64,000 nucleotides of DNA from Brenneria izbisi. Its GTDB lineage: Bacteria; Pseudomonadota; Gammaproteobacteria; Enterobacterales; Enterobacteriaceae. The stretch covers positions 124,001-188,000 of the forward strand of contig NZ_JAMPJU010000001.1 in NCBI RefSeq assembly GCF_025840185.1, in the 5' to 3' direction. Position numbers and translations under genes: made by a program. The notes under the pieces are model-generated. The model saw only the letters and a program-made list of their open reading frames with translations, had not been told where the DNA came from and made no database searches. How positions within the stretch are numbered: the first letter of the stretch is position 1; every line of letters starts with the position of its first letter. Shown one piece after another: positions 38,747 through 48,696 of this stretch.

Positions 38747-38836
38747 ATGGATACAGATCTGAAGCTGTCACTGCTGGCAACGGTTGGCGCACTGGTAATG
38801 ATTATAGTATTCAGCTTTACCGCGGTATTGAACTGA
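38747..38836 (+). CDS. ynhF: YnhF small membrane protein (29 residues)
   Basis: A 29-residue protein, MDTDLKLSLLATVGALVM followed by a hydrophobic stretch ending TAVLN. It matches E. coli YnhF in length, in the MxTDLK start and in position beside purR. YnhF is a small inner-membrane protein detected in E. coli, function unknown. The ATG has AAAGGAG at 6 bases. A GC-rich hairpin and T-rich run follow the stop (38837-38860), a probable terminator. Confidence 0.9.
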   Translation: MDTDLKLSLLATVGALVMIIVFSFTAVLN

Positions 38837-38966
38837 CGGGGCTTCGCCTCCCCTTTGTTTTATCGGTATCTGTTCAGACACAGGCTGGCGCGTTCAAACT
38901 GTGTCTGAACCGGTTTTCTGTCCAAAGCTATTGCCGAGCGTAAGAAGCGCGGCACCGGCAAAGACG

Positions 38967-39755
38967 TTAACGCATTGTTTGCGGGGTAACCATCCGGCGT
39001 GCGCCGAGATAATGTTCCTGCCAGTAATCTTCATTCAACTTACTAATGCGTATATCCGCTCCGGTGCGTGGCGACTGAATAAATTTGCCATCGCCCAGAT
39101 AAACCCCGACATGATCCGCCGTTCCGCGACTATTAATGCGAAAGAACACCAAATCGCCGCTTTCCAGTTCATTTTTCTTGATCGGGGCCGCGTCCCGCAA
39201 GTGGTACATTGCGTTAGCCGTGCGGGGGATGGGGATGTTAACCACGTCTTTGTAGGCGAAATAAACCAGTCCGCTACAGTCAAAACCGGTCAATGGCGAT
39301 GAACCTCCCCAGCGATACGGCTTTCCCACCTGACTCATCAATTTGTTTATCGCAGTCAATCTGGCATGTTGATAACGTTTTTTATGCGCGGCGCTCAGGG
39401 GTAAACCTTTATTATCCGGCTTTTCTGTTTTCCCCGCGCCCATTTTGTTTTTTAACCCTGACGTTAACCGGATGCGGGGGGATACCTGTTTTATATTACT
39501 GACGGCGTGCGACTTTTTGAGCCCTTTTCTAACCAATGCCGGCGTAGAATGTTGGGTTCTTGACGATGTTTTTTTTATTGGCGTTGATGATGATTTTTTA
39601 CGCTTCGCCGATTTGCTTTTCTTATGATCGCTCTCAATGACGCTTTTCACACTGGTTTTGCGCGGCGTTGAATTGGGGATATCGGGGGCTGCCTGCGACT
39701 GACTTAGGAATAGAGGACTAAAAAACAGAATAAAAAGCGTAATAAATAAGCGCAT
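38967..39755 (-). CDS. mepH: Murein DD-endopeptidase MepH (NlpC/P60)
   Basis: Periplasmic peptidoglycan hydrolase that cuts D-Ala-mDAP cross-links during wall growth. It has 262 residues from the ATG at 39755: signal peptide (MRLFITLFILFFSPLFLSQS), a Lys/Ser/Thr-rich linker, and a C-terminal NlpC/P60 domain with the catalytic Cys in PLTGFDCSGLVYFAY, the His in GTADHVGVYLGDG and a following polar residue. The frame opens at a TTG twelve codons earlier. The neighbours grxD and purR match the E. coli region, though sodB, found near here in E. coli, is missing. Confidence 0.9.
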   Translation of the reverse strand: MRLFITLFILFFSPLFLSQSQAAPDIPNSTPRKTSVKSVIESDHKKSKSAKRKKSSSTPIKKTSSRTQHSTPALVRKGLKKSHAVSNIKQVSPRIRLTSGLKNKMGAGKTEKPDNKGLPLSAAHKKRYQHARLTAINKLMSQVGKPYRWGGSSPLTGFDCSGLVYFAYKDVVNIPIPRTANAMYHLRDAAPIKKNELESGDLVFFRINSRGTADHVGVYLGDGKFIQSPRTGADIRISKLNEDYWQEHYLGARRMVTPQTMR

Positions 39756-40108
39756 GATAAAGATGACCGAATATAAACCTTGATCGCTCAATCGATACAG
39801 TATTCCCGAAAGTGGCGTGATAAAAAAGTGGGAATGGTGAGTTTATTAATACAAAATAATGAAAAAACGTTAATAGTTATTTTTTTGGTGGAATTATCAT
39901 CTTTGCTGGCGCAAATTTCATCAATGCGGATTATCGCTTGAGGCTGGCGCCACAAGATAAAACCCTACAAAAAATGGCGTTTTTTTGTGGCTACGGCCCT
40001 CGGTACAATATAAATTGAGTAGATCGCGTTGTAATGGCTCATCTGACAGAAGCCCGTGGTTAATGCACATGATGTTAGCCATCCTATAAGATTTAAGGAA
40101 GCAAGAGA
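39756..40108. other. Gap between mepH and grxD
   Basis: An AT-rich divergent region holding the mepH and grxD promoters. No sodB remnant, repeat or RNA gene was recognised. Confidence 0.45.
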
Positions 40109-40459
40109 ATGACGACAACAACAATTGAAAAGATTCAGCGTCAGATCGCTGAAAACCCGATCCTGCTGTATATGAAAGGTTCGCCCAAGTTGCCGAGTTG
40201 CGGCTTCTCCGCGCAAGCAGTACAGGCGTTGTCGGCGTGTGGCGAACGTTTTGCTTATGTCGATATTTTACAGAACCCGGATATTCGCGCTGAACTGCCT
40301 AAATACGCCAACTGGCCGACTTTCCCACAATTGTGGGTTGACGGTGAACTGGTCGGGGGCTGCGACATCGTGATTGAAATGTATCAGCGCGGCGAGCTCC
40401 AGCAGTTGATTAAAGAAACGGCTGAAAAGCATAAGCCTCAGGCGGAAGATCAGGCATAA
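40109..40459 (+). CDS. grxD: Monothiol glutaredoxin 4
   Basis: Monothiol glutaredoxin of 116 residues that carries or transfers [2Fe-2S] clusters. The active site is CGFS at residues 31-34, preceded by LLYMKGSPKLPS and followed by WPTFPQLWVDGELVGGCDI, which holds the cis-Pro and glutathione-binding residues. Followed by a good terminator. Its place before rnt matches E. coli. Confidence 0.97.
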   Translation: MTTTTIEKIQRQIAENPILLYMKGSPKLPSCGFSAQAVQALSACGERFAYVDILQNPDIRAELPKYANWPTFPQLWVDGELVGGCDIVIEMYQRGELQQLIKETAEKHKPQAEDQA

Positions 40460-40463
40460 AGGC

Positions 40464-40494
40464 AACGGGTGCAATCGCGCACCCGTTATTTTTT
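40464..40494 (+). terminator. Rho-independent terminator of grxD
   Basis: AACGGGTGC (40464-40472) pairs with GCACCCGTT (40479-40487), 6-base loop, followed by ATTTTTT. Confidence 0.9.
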
Positions 40495-40528
40495 ATGGCG
40501 GATGTTCTGCCCGCGCCGCGTTTTTTCT

Positions 40529-41200
40529 TTAACTTGCTTCAGATTCCGCCTCTGACGAGTTCTCACCAAGCGCGATGGGCCATCCGCCCAGACGCTTCCA
40601 GCGATTCACCAGTTCACAAAACAGTAATGCCGTCTGATGGGTGTCGTAGAGCGCCGAGTGTGCCTGGCTTGAGTCAAATTCAATCCCCGCGGTAAGGCAG
40701 GCCTTCGCCAGAACCGTCTGTCCCAGCACCAACCCGCTCAGTGCTGCGGTATCAAAAGTGGCGAAAGGGTGGAACGGGTTACGTTTCAGGCTACAGCGCT
40801 CGGCTGCCGCCATCAGAAAACCGTGATCGAATGTGGCATTGTGCGCGACGATAATCGCCCGGTTGCAACCCTGATCTTTTATCCCTTTGCGCACCACCTT
40901 AAAAATTTCATGCAAAGCATCATATTCACTGACCGCACCGCGTAAGGGATTGGAGGGATCAATACCATTGAACGCCAACGCTGCGGGTTCGAGAATCGCG
41001 CCCTCAAAAGGCTCAACGTGGAAATGCAACGTCTCATCCGGCTGTAACCAACCATCCGTATCCATTTTTAATGTTATCGCGGCGATTTCCAGCAATGCAT
41101 CGGTTTTGGCATTAAACCCGGCGGTTTCGACATCAATCACAACCGGATAGAACCCACGGAAACGTCCACTCAGGGCGTTCAGGTCATTTTTATCAGCCAT
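40529..41200 (-). CDS. rnt: Ribonuclease T
   Basis: 3'-5' exonuclease that trims tRNA CCA ends and stable RNA 3' ends. It has 223 residues from the ATG at 41200 ([14 protein letters not shown]). The DEDD catalytic set is visible: [18 protein letters not shown], and HSALYDT. The frame opens eleven codons earlier without support. The E. coli neighbour lhr is absent; gloA is directly upstream. Confidence 0.96.
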   Translation of the reverse strand: MADKNDLNALSGRFRGFYPVVIDVETAGFNAKTDALLEIAAITLKMDTDGWLQPDETLHFHVEPFEGAILEPAALAFNGIDPSNPLRGAVSEYDALHEIFKVVRKGIKDQGCNRAIIVAHNATFDHGFLMAAAERCSLKRNPFHPFATFDTAALSGLVLGQTVLAKACLTAGIEFDSSQAHSALYDTHQTALLFCELVNRWKRLGGWPIALGENSSEAESEAS

Positions 41201-41334
41201 TAGTCTCTTAATCTTTAGCAAAATGCAGCGCACATTATGGCAAATTTTGGTGAGAGATGCAGTAGCCCTGCTTATTTGACAGGATTTTGGCGGGCGGCGG
41301 GATGCGGCGGGATAATGTACGGCGAGGAAGGAAG

Positions 41335-41361
41335 ACAGGCGTCAGCCTGCCTGATGCCTGT
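41335..41361 (-). terminator. Hairpin between gloA and rnt
   Basis: ACAGGCGTCAG (41335-41345) pairs with CTGATGCCTGT (41351-41361) with one G-U pair; on the minus strand it follows gloA and is trailed by TCTTCCTT. Confidence 0.55.
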
Positions 41362-41377
41362 CGTTGTGTTAAATGAC

Positions 41378-41785
41378 TTAGCTGCCAAGGCCCTGACCAG
41401 AGTGTGAATTTTCGATCAGTTCGATTTTATATCCATCGGGATCTTCAACGAAGGCGATAATCGTGGTGCCGCCTTTTACCGGGCCAGCCTCACGCGTAAC
41501 ATTGCCGCCTGCCTGACGGATACGCTCGCATGTGGCGGCGACATCATCGACACCCAATGCAACATGGCCGAAGGCATTTCCCATATCGTAGTGATCGACG
41601 CCCCAGTTATACGTTAATTCAATGACCGCGCCTTCGCTTTCATCGGTATAACCGACAAAAGCCAGATTATATTTGTATTCGGTGTTTTCGCTGGTGCGCA
41701 GCAGACGCATGCCCAGAACCTTGGTGTAAAAATCGACAGCGCGTTGTAGATCGCCAACACGCAGCATGGTATGAAGTAAGCGCAT
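41378..41785 (-). CDS. gloA: Lactoylglutathione lyase (glyoxalase I)
   Basis: Ni-dependent enzyme converting the glutathione-methylglyoxal adduct to S-lactoylglutathione. It has 135 residues. The metal ligands His5 ([10 protein letters not shown]), Glu56 ([11 protein letters not shown]), His74 ([11 protein letters not shown]) and Glu122 (GYKIELIE) are in place. In E. coli gloA belongs to nemRA-gloA; nemR and nemA are not in this window, so regulation must differ. Confidence 0.97.
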   Translation of the reverse strand: MRLLHTMLRVGDLQRAVDFYTKVLGMRLLRTSENTEYKYNLAFVGYTDESEGAVIELTYNWGVDHYDMGNAFGHVALGVDDVAATCERIRQAGGNVTREAGPVKGGTTIIAFVEDPDGYKIELIENSHSGQGLGS

Positions 41786-42186
41786 ATTTTCCTCGATTGG
41801 CTACTGTGGTTGACCGCAACATTGCGGGTGAAAAAAATCGGCAAGAAAGGAAGTATAGCGTTGCGGGTATGTTGAGTCCAAGCCATTAGCCGGATAGATA
41901 AATGAAAACGAATATAGGACATTTAGGACTTCATTGCGCTGGTCGAACGTGAGATATTCGGTGTAGTGTGGCGATGGGCGAGGGCGTCAGTGGTTGTCAT
42001 GAGTGACGATGCGCATTTAAAAAACAGGGGAGAATGCCGGTAAAAAGGCGTTCAGAACCTATCAGCGTGAAAAAAATCGTCAAATATAACAACGCCTACC
42101 TGATTTTTTTTATGGTTACTGATAGCTAAGGCTTGCCAGCCGGAGAGAACAACGCTTCAATAAATAGTGTTGTGGAGGGAGGTTCA
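41786..42186. other. Gap between gloA and ydhL
   Basis: This divergent region of 401 bases holds the two promoters. In E. coli nemA and nemR lie here; no remnant of either was recognised in six frames. Nothing else seen. Confidence 0.5.
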
Positions 42187-42426
42187 GTGCCAGAGCAACT
42201 GGAACTTTTTGTTGTCCCCAACCCTTGTCGTGGTGTTTGCCAGTCCGATGAACGTGGATATTGCCGCGGTTGCTTGCGCAGCCGCAACGAGCGTTTTAGT
42301 TGGGGGCAAATGAGTGATACGCAAAAACAGGAGGTATTGCGTCTTTGCCGACAGAGAATGAAACGTCTGCAACGTACAGAAAAAACGGCGCCGCCAGTGG
42401 AACCGCAGCAGCCATCTTTATTCTGA
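42187..42426 (+). CDS. ydhL: DUF1289 protein YdhL
   Basis: 79-residue cytoplasmic protein of unknown function. It has four conserved cysteines in PNPCRGVCQSDERGYCRGCLRSR, suggesting metal or Fe-S binding, then W..MSDTQKQEVLRLCRQRM and the conserved C-terminal PQQPSLF-like end. GTG at 42187 is chosen because it gives the E. coli length, VPEQLELF aligns with its start, and GGAGG/GAGG lies upstream. The frame opens 18 codons earlier. Confidence 0.88.
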   Translation: MPEQLELFVVPNPCRGVCQSDERGYCRGCLRSRNERFSWGQMSDTQKQEVLRLCRQRMKRLQRTEKTAPPVEPQQPSLF

Positions 42427-42600
42427 ACTTTAACGCTGGCCAATGTTCAGATAATAAAATAAGTCTGAGACCATTTTTTAGGACTTTTATTTGGTAGAAT
42501 TGTTTTCACCATAATAATAAAAGCTGTTTTCCATTGTTATAAATCAGAGTTGATTGCAATCCAGGGATATAACTTAGTTCGCTAATTATAAGGAGAGGTG

Positions 42601-43041
42601 ATGGAATTGCCATTAGGATCTGATTTAGCTCGTCTGGTGCGCGTTTGGCGTGCTCTGGTCGATCATCGACTTAAACCGCTGGAATTGACACAAACGCATT
42701 GGGTGACGCTACATAATATATATCACCTGCCGCCTGGTCAGTCGCAGATTCAACTGGCTAAAGCGATAGGTATTGAACAGCCGTCATTAGTCAGGACATT
42801 AGATCAACTGGAAGATAAGGGATTGATTACCAGACATGTTTGCCCACACGATCGCCGCGCTAAGCGCATTATGCTTACCGAGGCCGCCGAGCCGATTATT
42901 CAGGCCGTCAATGACGTAATTAGTCATACTCGTAATGAAGTGTTATTTGGCATCACGCCTGAACAGGTCGATGAATTGGCCTTGCTGATTGCGCGACTGG
43001 AAAAGAACATATTGGCTTTGCATGAGAGCCAGGTTCAATAG
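42601..43041 (+). CDS. slyA: MarR-family regulator SlyA
   Basis: Winged-helix dimeric regulator of 146 residues that counteracts H-NS silencing and controls virulence and stress genes in enterobacteria. The text [36 protein letters not shown] and [28 protein letters not shown] in parts is SlyA-like. AGGAG lies 5 bases before the ATG at 42601; a GTG just before it is too close to that site. It is convergent with slyB. Confidence 0.96.
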   Translation: MELPLGSDLARLVRVWRALVDHRLKPLELTQTHWVTLHNIYHLPPGQSQIQLAKAIGIEQPSLVRTLDQLEDKGLITRHVCPHDRRAKRIMLTEAAEPIIQAVNDVISHTRNEVLFGITPEQVDELALLIARLEKNILALHESQVQ

Positions 43042-43124
43042 ATTTGCCATAAACCGCAAAAAATAAAAATCCCGCAATGATTATCAAGATTATTATTGAT
43101 TGTTTTGGCGGGGCTTGATAATTG

Positions 43125-43157
43125 ACGGCAATCGCCGCTTAACGTGGTGATTGCCGT
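43125..43157. terminator. Bidirectional terminator between slyA and slyB
   Basis: ACGGCAATCGCC (43125-43136) pairs with GGTGATTGCCGT (43146-43157) with one G-U pair and a 9-base loop; the genes are convergent. Confidence 0.75.
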
Positions 43158-43163
43158 TATATA

Positions 43164-43631
43164 TTAGCGCGGGGAGACGGTAATGCTACGGCCATTGCTT
43201 GCCATAGCGACGCGTTGACCTACGCTGAATTTCGTGTCGCCTTGTTTCTGAACGACCATGATGGTATTGCCGTCATCCCTGCGAATTTCCAGTTCAATAC
43301 CCTGAGCTCGGTTCATGGCGCCGGTCGCGCTTTGACCTGCTACGCCACCTGCCACTGCGCCTGCCGCAGTCGCCAGGCTACGACCAGAACCGCCGCCAAT
43401 GGTGTTACCCAGAAAGCCACCCAGAACCGCGCCGCCAAGCGCGCCGATGACATTGGAATCTTCACCTGCCTGAATTTGTACCGGACGGGTTGAGACAATA
43501 GTACCGTAAGTGACAGTCTGCACCTGTTTGGCTTCGGAGGCGCTATAGACATCTCCCGAAAGCGTACTGGTATTGGCGCAGCCAGCCAGTGTGACACCAG
43601 CCAGCGTAACCACAAGCAAACGCTTCATCAT
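43164..43631 (-). CDS. slyB: Outer-membrane lipoprotein SlyB
   Basis: 155-residue lipoprotein with lipobox TLAGC (Cys18) and the Gly-rich glycine-zipper stretch GALGGAVLGGFLGNTIGGGSG. It stabilises the outer membrane and is PhoPQ-activated in E. coli and Salmonella. The ATG at 43631 has CAGGAG at 8 bases; the frame opens much earlier. A canonical PhoP box lies 138 bases upstream. Confidence 0.95.
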   Translation of the reverse strand: MMKRLLVVTLAGVTLAGCANTSTLSGDVYSASEAKQVQTVTYGTIVSTRPVQIQAGEDSNVIGALGGAVLGGFLGNTIGGGSGRSLATAAGAVAGGVAGQSATGAMNRAQGIELEIRRDDGNTIMVVQKQGDTKFSVGQRVAMASNGRSITVSPR

Positions 43632-43768
43632 AATAAAGACTCCTGTAATGGCGAATATGTCGGGAAGGCAGCGCCTTGGCCGACGAATGTTATACCTGTA
43701 AATTATGGTATGGCTTAACATCACATTCCACTCTTTTTACGCTTTTTTGCAGACTATGATAGTGTGCG

Positions 43769-43785
43769 TAAACCGATGATAAACC
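43769..43785 (-). promoter_or_regulatory. PhoP box of slyB
   Basis: On the minus strand GGTTTA-TCATC-GGTTTA is a perfect direct hexamer repeat with 5-base spacing. CATAGT or TATCAT follows at about -10 distance. SlyB is an established PhoP-regulon member. Confidence 0.85.
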
Positions 43786-43863
43786 AAGCGTGAAATTTTA
43801 TTGCATCGGCTTTTCTTTGTCGTAATCATCCTTCTTTTTATCCTGCGGGAAAAAGGTTATGAA

Positions 43864-44976
43864 ATGAGATCAGGCAGATACATTGGTGTAATGTCCGGGA
43901 CCAGTCTTGACGGTGTCGATGTCGTATTGGCGGCTATTGATGAACATACTGTCGCGCAGCAGGCCAGTTATTGCCATCCGATACCCCAGGAGATCAAAAA
44001 AGCGGTGCTGGATATGTGTCAGGGGCAAAGGGTAACCCTCGCTGCGCTGGGGCAGTTGGATACTCGTCTGGGATTGCTTTTCGCCGATGCCGTGCAAGCA
44101 TTGCTCCGGGAAACCGGGCTGAATCCACAGGATGTGACCGCCATTGGTTGCCATGGGCAGACCGTCTGGCATGAGCCGAATGGTGACGCGCCTTGTACCT
44201 TACAGATAGGCGATAACAATCGCATCGCCGCGATGACCGGGATTACCACCGTGGGAGATTTTCGTCGCCGTGATCTGGCCTATGGCGGGCAGGGCGCGCC
44301 ACTGGTTCCTGCTTTCCATCACGCGCTGTTATCGCACCCGAGCGAGCGCCGCATCGTGCTCAATATCGGCGGTATTGCGAATATATCGTTGCTGGTGCCG
44401 GGCGCGGCGGTTCGCGGTTATGACACCGGGCCGGGGAATATGCTGCTGGATGCCTGGATCTGGCGTCATTGCGCCAGACCTTATGATAAAGACGCGCAAT
44501 GGGCTCAGTCAGGACAGGTTAACATATTGTTATTGCAACGATTTCTTTCAGATCCCTATTTTTCTCAACCGGCGCCGAAAAGCACTGGCCGTGAATATTT
44601 CAATATGGGGTGGCTGGAGAGAAAACTGGCGGGGCTACCACCAATCGCGCCGCAGGATGTGCAGGCCACGCTGACGGAGTTGACTGCCGTGAGTATCGCC
44701 GATCAGGTACTGTTGACCGGCGGTTGCGAGCGTCTTTTGGTGTGCGGCGGCGGCGCCAGAAACCCGCAGACCCTCTTTCGCCTTTCTGCGCTGTTGCCAG
44801 GAATTGAAGTCAGCACCACCGATGAATTCGGTGTGAGCGTTGATGATATGGAAGCGCTGGCTTTTGCCTGGCTTGCTTCTCGTACCTTATCCGGGTTGCC
44901 GGGTAATCTGCCTTCGGTAACTGGAGCGAGTCAGGAAACGCTGCTTGGCGCCATTTATCCGGTCATAAGAGATTAA
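43864..44976 (+). CDS. anmK: Anhydro-N-acetylmuramic acid kinase
   Basis: Phosphorylates and opens 1,6-anhydroMurNAc during cell-wall recycling. It has 370 residues (E. coli 369). It starts [22 protein letters not shown], with the ASKHA ATP-binding motifs [22 protein letters not shown] and GYDTGPGN, and [11 protein letters not shown]. The frame opens 21 codons earlier at 43801; the ATG at 43864 matches the family start and has AAAGG upstream. Confidence 0.95.
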   Translation: MRSGRYIGVMSGTSLDGVDVVLAAIDEHTVAQQASYCHPIPQEIKKAVLDMCQGQRVTLAALGQLDTRLGLLFADAVQALLRETGLNPQDVTAIGCHGQTVWHEPNGDAPCTLQIGDNNRIAAMTGITTVGDFRRRDLAYGGQGAPLVPAFHHALLSHPSERRIVLNIGGIANISLLVPGAAVRGYDTGPGNMLLDAWIWRHCARPYDKDAQWAQSGQVNILLLQRFLSDPYFSQPAPKSTGREYFNMGWLERKLAGLPPIAPQDVQATLTELTAVSIADQVLLTGGCERLLVCGGGARNPQTLFRLSALLPGIEVSTTDEFGVSVDDMEALAFAWLASRTLSGLPGNLPSVTGASQETLLGAIYPVIRD

Positions 44977-45090
44977 TCGGATTTTGCTGAGATCTCAGGC
45001 GATCGCCTATTGTTAAACTGATGCCATAAAAATGAGATGTTACCGCTTGGTATGCATTTTTCGCACGCCAAAAACAACAGGAGATAAGTC

Positions 45091-45399
45091 ATGCAACGAG
45101 TGTTGACGGGGATGGCGCTGGTTCTGTTAAGCGGATGCAGTTACTTCGCCGCTAAACCGACAGTGGAAACGCTGCATTATCAATGTGGAACGATGCCGTT
45201 GACGGTCACGATGCTGCCCGGCGAGACGTCGTCGCAGGTGAGTTTCCTGCTGGATGGCGAGCGTCATGTTTTACCTCAGGTGGTATCCGCTTCGGGAGCA
45301 AAATACAGCGACGGCACATACACCTTTTGGAGCAAAGGCAATCAGGCCTTTGTACAACGGGGGGAGCGTGTCATCGTTGATGACTGTACTTTGAATTAA
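45091..45399 (+). CDS. mliC: Membrane-bound lysozyme inhibitor of c-type lysozyme
   Basis: 102-residue lipoprotein with signal peptide and lipobox VLLSGC (Cys16). The MliC domain follows (VETLHYQCGTMPLTV, SASGAKYSDGTYTFWSKGNQAFV), with the conserved Ser/Lys loop that inserts into the lysozyme active site. GGAGAT precedes the ATG. It lies between anmK and pdxH as in E. coli. Confidence 0.92.
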   Translation: MQRVLTGMALVLLSGCSYFAAKPTVETLHYQCGTMPLTVTMLPGETSSQVSFLLDGERHVLPQVVSASGAKYSDGTYTFWSKGNQAFVQRGERVIVDDCTLN

Positions 45400-45512
45400 T
45401 CGGAACGTGACGTCATGAGGCAAGCACGCTGCTGATTGAGATTTCCGGGGGACAGGCGCAAAATGAGAGTCACTATGCATTTCTGAATCCGATATTGCCA
45501 CAGCAGGACATT

Positions 45513-46196
45513 ATGACACAGCAAAGTACACCTTCCGATAAAACACCGCTGATTCAGGACGCCGATATTGCCGACCTGCGCCGTGAATATACGCGCGGAG
45601 GCTTGCGTCGCAGCGATCTGACCGATAATCCGCTGGACTTGTTTGAGCGCTGGCTGAGACAGGCTTGCGATGCAAGACTGGCTGACCCGACGGCTATGTC
45701 GGTGGCGACCGTCGACGAACAGGGACAACCCTATCAACGTATCGTGTTATTAAAGCATTACGATGAAAAAGGCATGGTGTTTTACACCAATCTTGGCAGC
45801 CGTAAAGCGCTTCACCTGGCACACAATTCTCGAATCAGTTTGCTTTTTCCCTGGCATATGCTGGAGCGGCAGGTGATGGTGCTGGGCCGCGCCGAAAAAC
45901 TGCCGCCGCTGGACGTGCTCAAGTATTTCCACAGTCGCCCCAAGGACAGTCAGATTGGCGCCTGGGTTTCAAAGCAGTCCAGTCGGATTTCGACACGCGG
46001 CGTGCTGGAAAGCAAATTCCTTGAGCTGAAACAGAAATTTAAAAATGGCGAGGTGCCGCTCCCCAGTTTCTGGGGCGGTTTTCGCGTCACCATCGATTCA
46101 ATGGAATTCTGGCAGGGTGGCGAACATCGTCTGCATGATCGGTTTTTCTATCAGCGGCAGGGTGATGGCTGGCAAGTTGATCGTTTAGCGCCCTGA
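45513..46196 (+). CDS. pdxH: Pyridoxamine/pyridoxine 5'-phosphate oxidase
   Basis: FMN enzyme making pyridoxal 5'-phosphate, 227 residues (E. coli 218). [38 protein letters not shown] and [12 protein letters not shown] are conserved FMN and substrate-binding segments. The ATG at 45513 has AGGA close upstream. pdxH and pdxY (salvage kinase) flank tyrS here as in E. coli. Confidence 0.96.
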   Translation: MTQQSTPSDKTPLIQDADIADLRREYTRGGLRRSDLTDNPLDLFERWLRQACDARLADPTAMSVATVDEQGQPYQRIVLLKHYDEKGMVFYTNLGSRKALHLAHNSRISLLFPWHMLERQVMVLGRAEKLPPLDVLKYFHSRPKDSQIGAWVSKQSSRISTRGVLESKFLELKQKFKNGEVPLPSFWGGFRVTIDSMEFWQGGEHRLHDRFFYQRQGDGWQVDRLAP

Positions 46197-46421
46197 TCTT
46201 TAAATATCCTCGTTAAACTCTGGCGCTCCTGTCGTGAGCGCTTTATCCTATGGGGTTTCGCGCCAACTGCGTATTTTTTGCCGGAATGGGCGATTAACCC
46301 GATGTTTCAGCCCAGAATTTGAACGGGATGATGATAACCAAAGTAAGGTGCGTGGCGGCCGACGAGCAGGCGTCATGCCTTGCATGTCACACTATATTTT
46401 TGCATAAAAATGGAGTTATCG

Positions 46422-47699
46422 ATGGCGAGTAGTAACCTGATTAAACAACTGCAAGAGCGGGGCCTGATTGCCCAGGTGACGGACGAGGAAGCGTTGGCGG
46501 AGCGACTGGCGCAAGGGCCGGTTGCACTGTATTGCGGCTTCGATCCTACCGCCGACAGCTTGCATTTGGGGCATCTGGTGCCACTGCTTTGCCTGAAGCG
46601 CTTCCAGTTAGCGGGACACAAACCCGTAGCGTTGGTCGGCGGGGCGACAGGGTTGATTGGCGACCCAAGCTTCAAAGCGACGGAGCGTAAGCTGAATACG
46701 GTGGATACCGTGAGTGAGTGGGTTGAGAAAATCCGCCGTCAGGTGTCGCCGTTTCTGGATTTTGACTGCGGTGAAAACAGCGCGATCGCCGCTAACAACT
46801 ATGACTGGTTCGGCAGTATGAATGTGCTCGATTTCCTGCGCGATATCGGCAAGCATTTTTCTGTTAACCAGATGATTAATAAAGAAGCCGTCAAACAGCG
46901 TTTGAACCGTGACGATGTGGGGATCTCGTTTACCGAGTTCTCCTACAACTTGCTTCAGGGCTATGATTTCGCCTGCCTGAATAAGCAATATCAGGTTGAA
47001 CTGCAAATTGGCGGCTCCGATCAGTGGGGCAACATTACGTCGGGTATTGATTTGACCCGCCGGATGAATCAGAAGCAGGTCTTTGGTATGACTGTCCCGT
47101 TGATCACCAAGTCAGACGGCACCAAATTCGGTAAAACGGAAGGCGGCGCAATCTGGTTGGATGCCAGCAAAACCAGCCCTTACAAATTCTATCAATTCTG
47201 GATTAACACCGCGGATGCGGATGTTTACCGTTTCCTGAAATTTTTCACGTTCATGAGTTTGGAAGCGATCAACGCGCTGGAAGAAGAAGACAACAACAGC
47301 GGCAAAGCACCGCGCGCGCAGTATGTGCTGGCCGAAGAGGTAACCCGCATGGTTCACGGTGAGGCCGGCTTGTCCGCTGCACGCCGTATCACCCAAAGCC
47401 TGTTCTCTGGTTCATTGCAGGATATGACGCAGGATGATTTCGCGCAGTTGGCGCAGGATGGCATGCCGATAATTGAATTGGCGCGCGATGCCGATTTGCA
47501 GCAGGCGTTGGTCAGTGCGGCGTTGGTGCCGTCGCGCGGTCAGGCTCGTACCATGATTTCCTCTAACGCGGTGACGATTAACGGTGAAAAACAGGCTAAC
47601 CCTGAATATATCTTCAGTGAATCCGATCGTCTGTTTGCGCGCTATACGTTGTTGCGTCGAGGCAAAAAGCACTATTGTCTGATCTGCTGGAAAGCATAA
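46422..47699 (+). CDS. tyrS: Tyrosyl-tRNA synthetase
   Basis: Class I aminoacyl-tRNA synthetase, 425 residues (E. coli 424). It starts [14 protein letters not shown], with [20 protein letters not shown] containing the HIGH-type motif HLGH, the KMSKS-type motif KFGKT, and a C-terminal S4 RNA-binding domain ([20 protein letters not shown]). The frame opens 14 codons earlier; the ATG at 46422 has GGAG at 7 bases and matches E. coli. Confidence 0.97.
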   Translation: MASSNLIKQLQERGLIAQVTDEEALAERLAQGPVALYCGFDPTADSLHLGHLVPLLCLKRFQLAGHKPVALVGGATGLIGDPSFKATERKLNTVDTVSEWVEKIRRQVSPFLDFDCGENSAIAANNYDWFGSMNVLDFLRDIGKHFSVNQMINKEAVKQRLNRDDVGISFTEFSYNLLQGYDFACLNKQYQVELQIGGSDQWGNITSGIDLTRRMNQKQVFGMTVPLITKSDGTKFGKTEGGAIWLDASKTSPYKFYQFWINTADADVYRFLKFFTFMSLEAINALEEEDNNSGKAPRAQYVLAEEVTRMVHGEAGLSAARRITQSLFSGSLQDMTQDDFAQLAQDGMPIIELARDADLQQALVSAALVPSRGQARTMISSNAVTINGEKQANPEYIFSESDRLFARYTLLRRGKKHYCLICWKA

Positions 47700-47709
47700 G
47701 AAAAACCAA

Positions 47710-47735
47710 TAAGGGAGCGTCGGCTCCCTTAATTT
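47710..47735 (+). terminator. Terminator of tyrS
   Basis: TAAGGGAGC (47710-47718) pairs with GCTCCCTTA (47723-47731), 4-base loop, followed by ATTTTG. Confidence 0.8.
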
Positions 47736-47789
47736 TGTCGGTCGGTTATTAACGCGCTGATGCGCAGGCAAGGATTTGAGTCGTTCCTA

Positions 47790-48647
47790 ATGAAAAACAT
47801 ACTTTCCATTCAATCACACGTTGTTTTTGGTCACGCGGGGAATAGCGCCGCCGAGTTTCCGATGCGTCGGATGGGCGCAAACGTTTGGCCGCTGAATACC
47901 GTGCAATTTTCCAACCATACGCAATATGGGCGCTGGACCGGTTGTGTGATGCCCGCCAGCCATTTGACGGACATTGTGCAAGGGATGGCGGATATCGACC
48001 GTCTGAAAGATTGTGATGCGGTGCTGAGCGGCTATATTGGCTCAGCGGAACAGGGTGAGCATATTTTAGGCATTGTGCGTCAGGTAAAGGCGGCCAATCC
48101 AGCGGCGGTATATTTTTGTGATCCGGTAATGGGGACGCCCGAAAAAGGATGCATTGTTGCGCCGGGGGTGGCTGAATTTCACTGCCGCCAGTCGTTACAG
48201 GCCGCCGATATGATTGCCCCTAATCTGCCTGAATTGGAACTGCTCGGCGGTAACCGCGTGCATAACGTAGCGCAAGCGGTTGAAACGGCGCGAACACTGT
48301 GCTCGCAAGGGCCGAAAATTGTGCTGGTGAAACACCTCAGCCGTGCTGCTTATCGAGATGATAGTTTTGAAATGTTGCTGGTGACGCCGGATGATGCCTG
48401 GCATATCAGTCGTCCTCTGGTGGCGTTTGATCGTCAGCCGGTGGGGGTGGGCGACCTGACCAGCGGATTATTGCTGGTGAATTTACTAAAAGGCGTCGCG
48501 CTGGACAAAGCGCTGGAACATACCACCGCGGCGGTCTATGAAGTGATGTTGATGACGAAAGAGATGAATGAATACGAATTGCAACTGGTGGCGGCCCAGG
48601 ACGGCATCGCCAATCCCCGCCATCATTTCCAGGCGGTTCGCGTGTAA
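47790..48647 (+). CDS. pdxY: Pyridoxal kinase 2
   Basis: Salvage kinase phosphorylating pyridoxal, 285 residues. It starts [39 protein letters not shown] with the ribokinase-like fold; the catalytic GVGDLTSG holds the Asp base. The ATG at 47790 matches E. coli PdxY, though the ribosome site is weak; ten additional upstream codons are open. Confidence 0.94.
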   Translation: MKNILSIQSHVVFGHAGNSAAEFPMRRMGANVWPLNTVQFSNHTQYGRWTGCVMPASHLTDIVQGMADIDRLKDCDAVLSGYIGSAEQGEHILGIVRQVKAANPAAVYFCDPVMGTPEKGCIVAPGVAEFHCRQSLQAADMIAPNLPELELLGGNRVHNVAQAVETARTLCSQGPKIVLVKHLSRAAYRDDSFEMLLVTPDDAWHISRPLVAFDRQPVGVGDLTSGLLLVNLLKGVALDKALEHTTAAVYEVMLMTKEMNEYELQLVAAQDGIANPRHHFQAVRV

Positions 48648-48657
48648 AGCTGAGCAA

Positions 48658-48688
48658 GCCCCGTTTATGGCGGCGGCATAAACGGGGC
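48658..48688. terminator. Bidirectional terminator between pdxY and gstA
   Basis: GCCCCGTTTATG (48658-48669) pairs perfectly with CATAAACGGGGC (48677-48688), 7-base loop; ATTTTTA follows on the plus strand. Confidence 0.85.
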
Positions 48689-48696
48689 GACGATTT

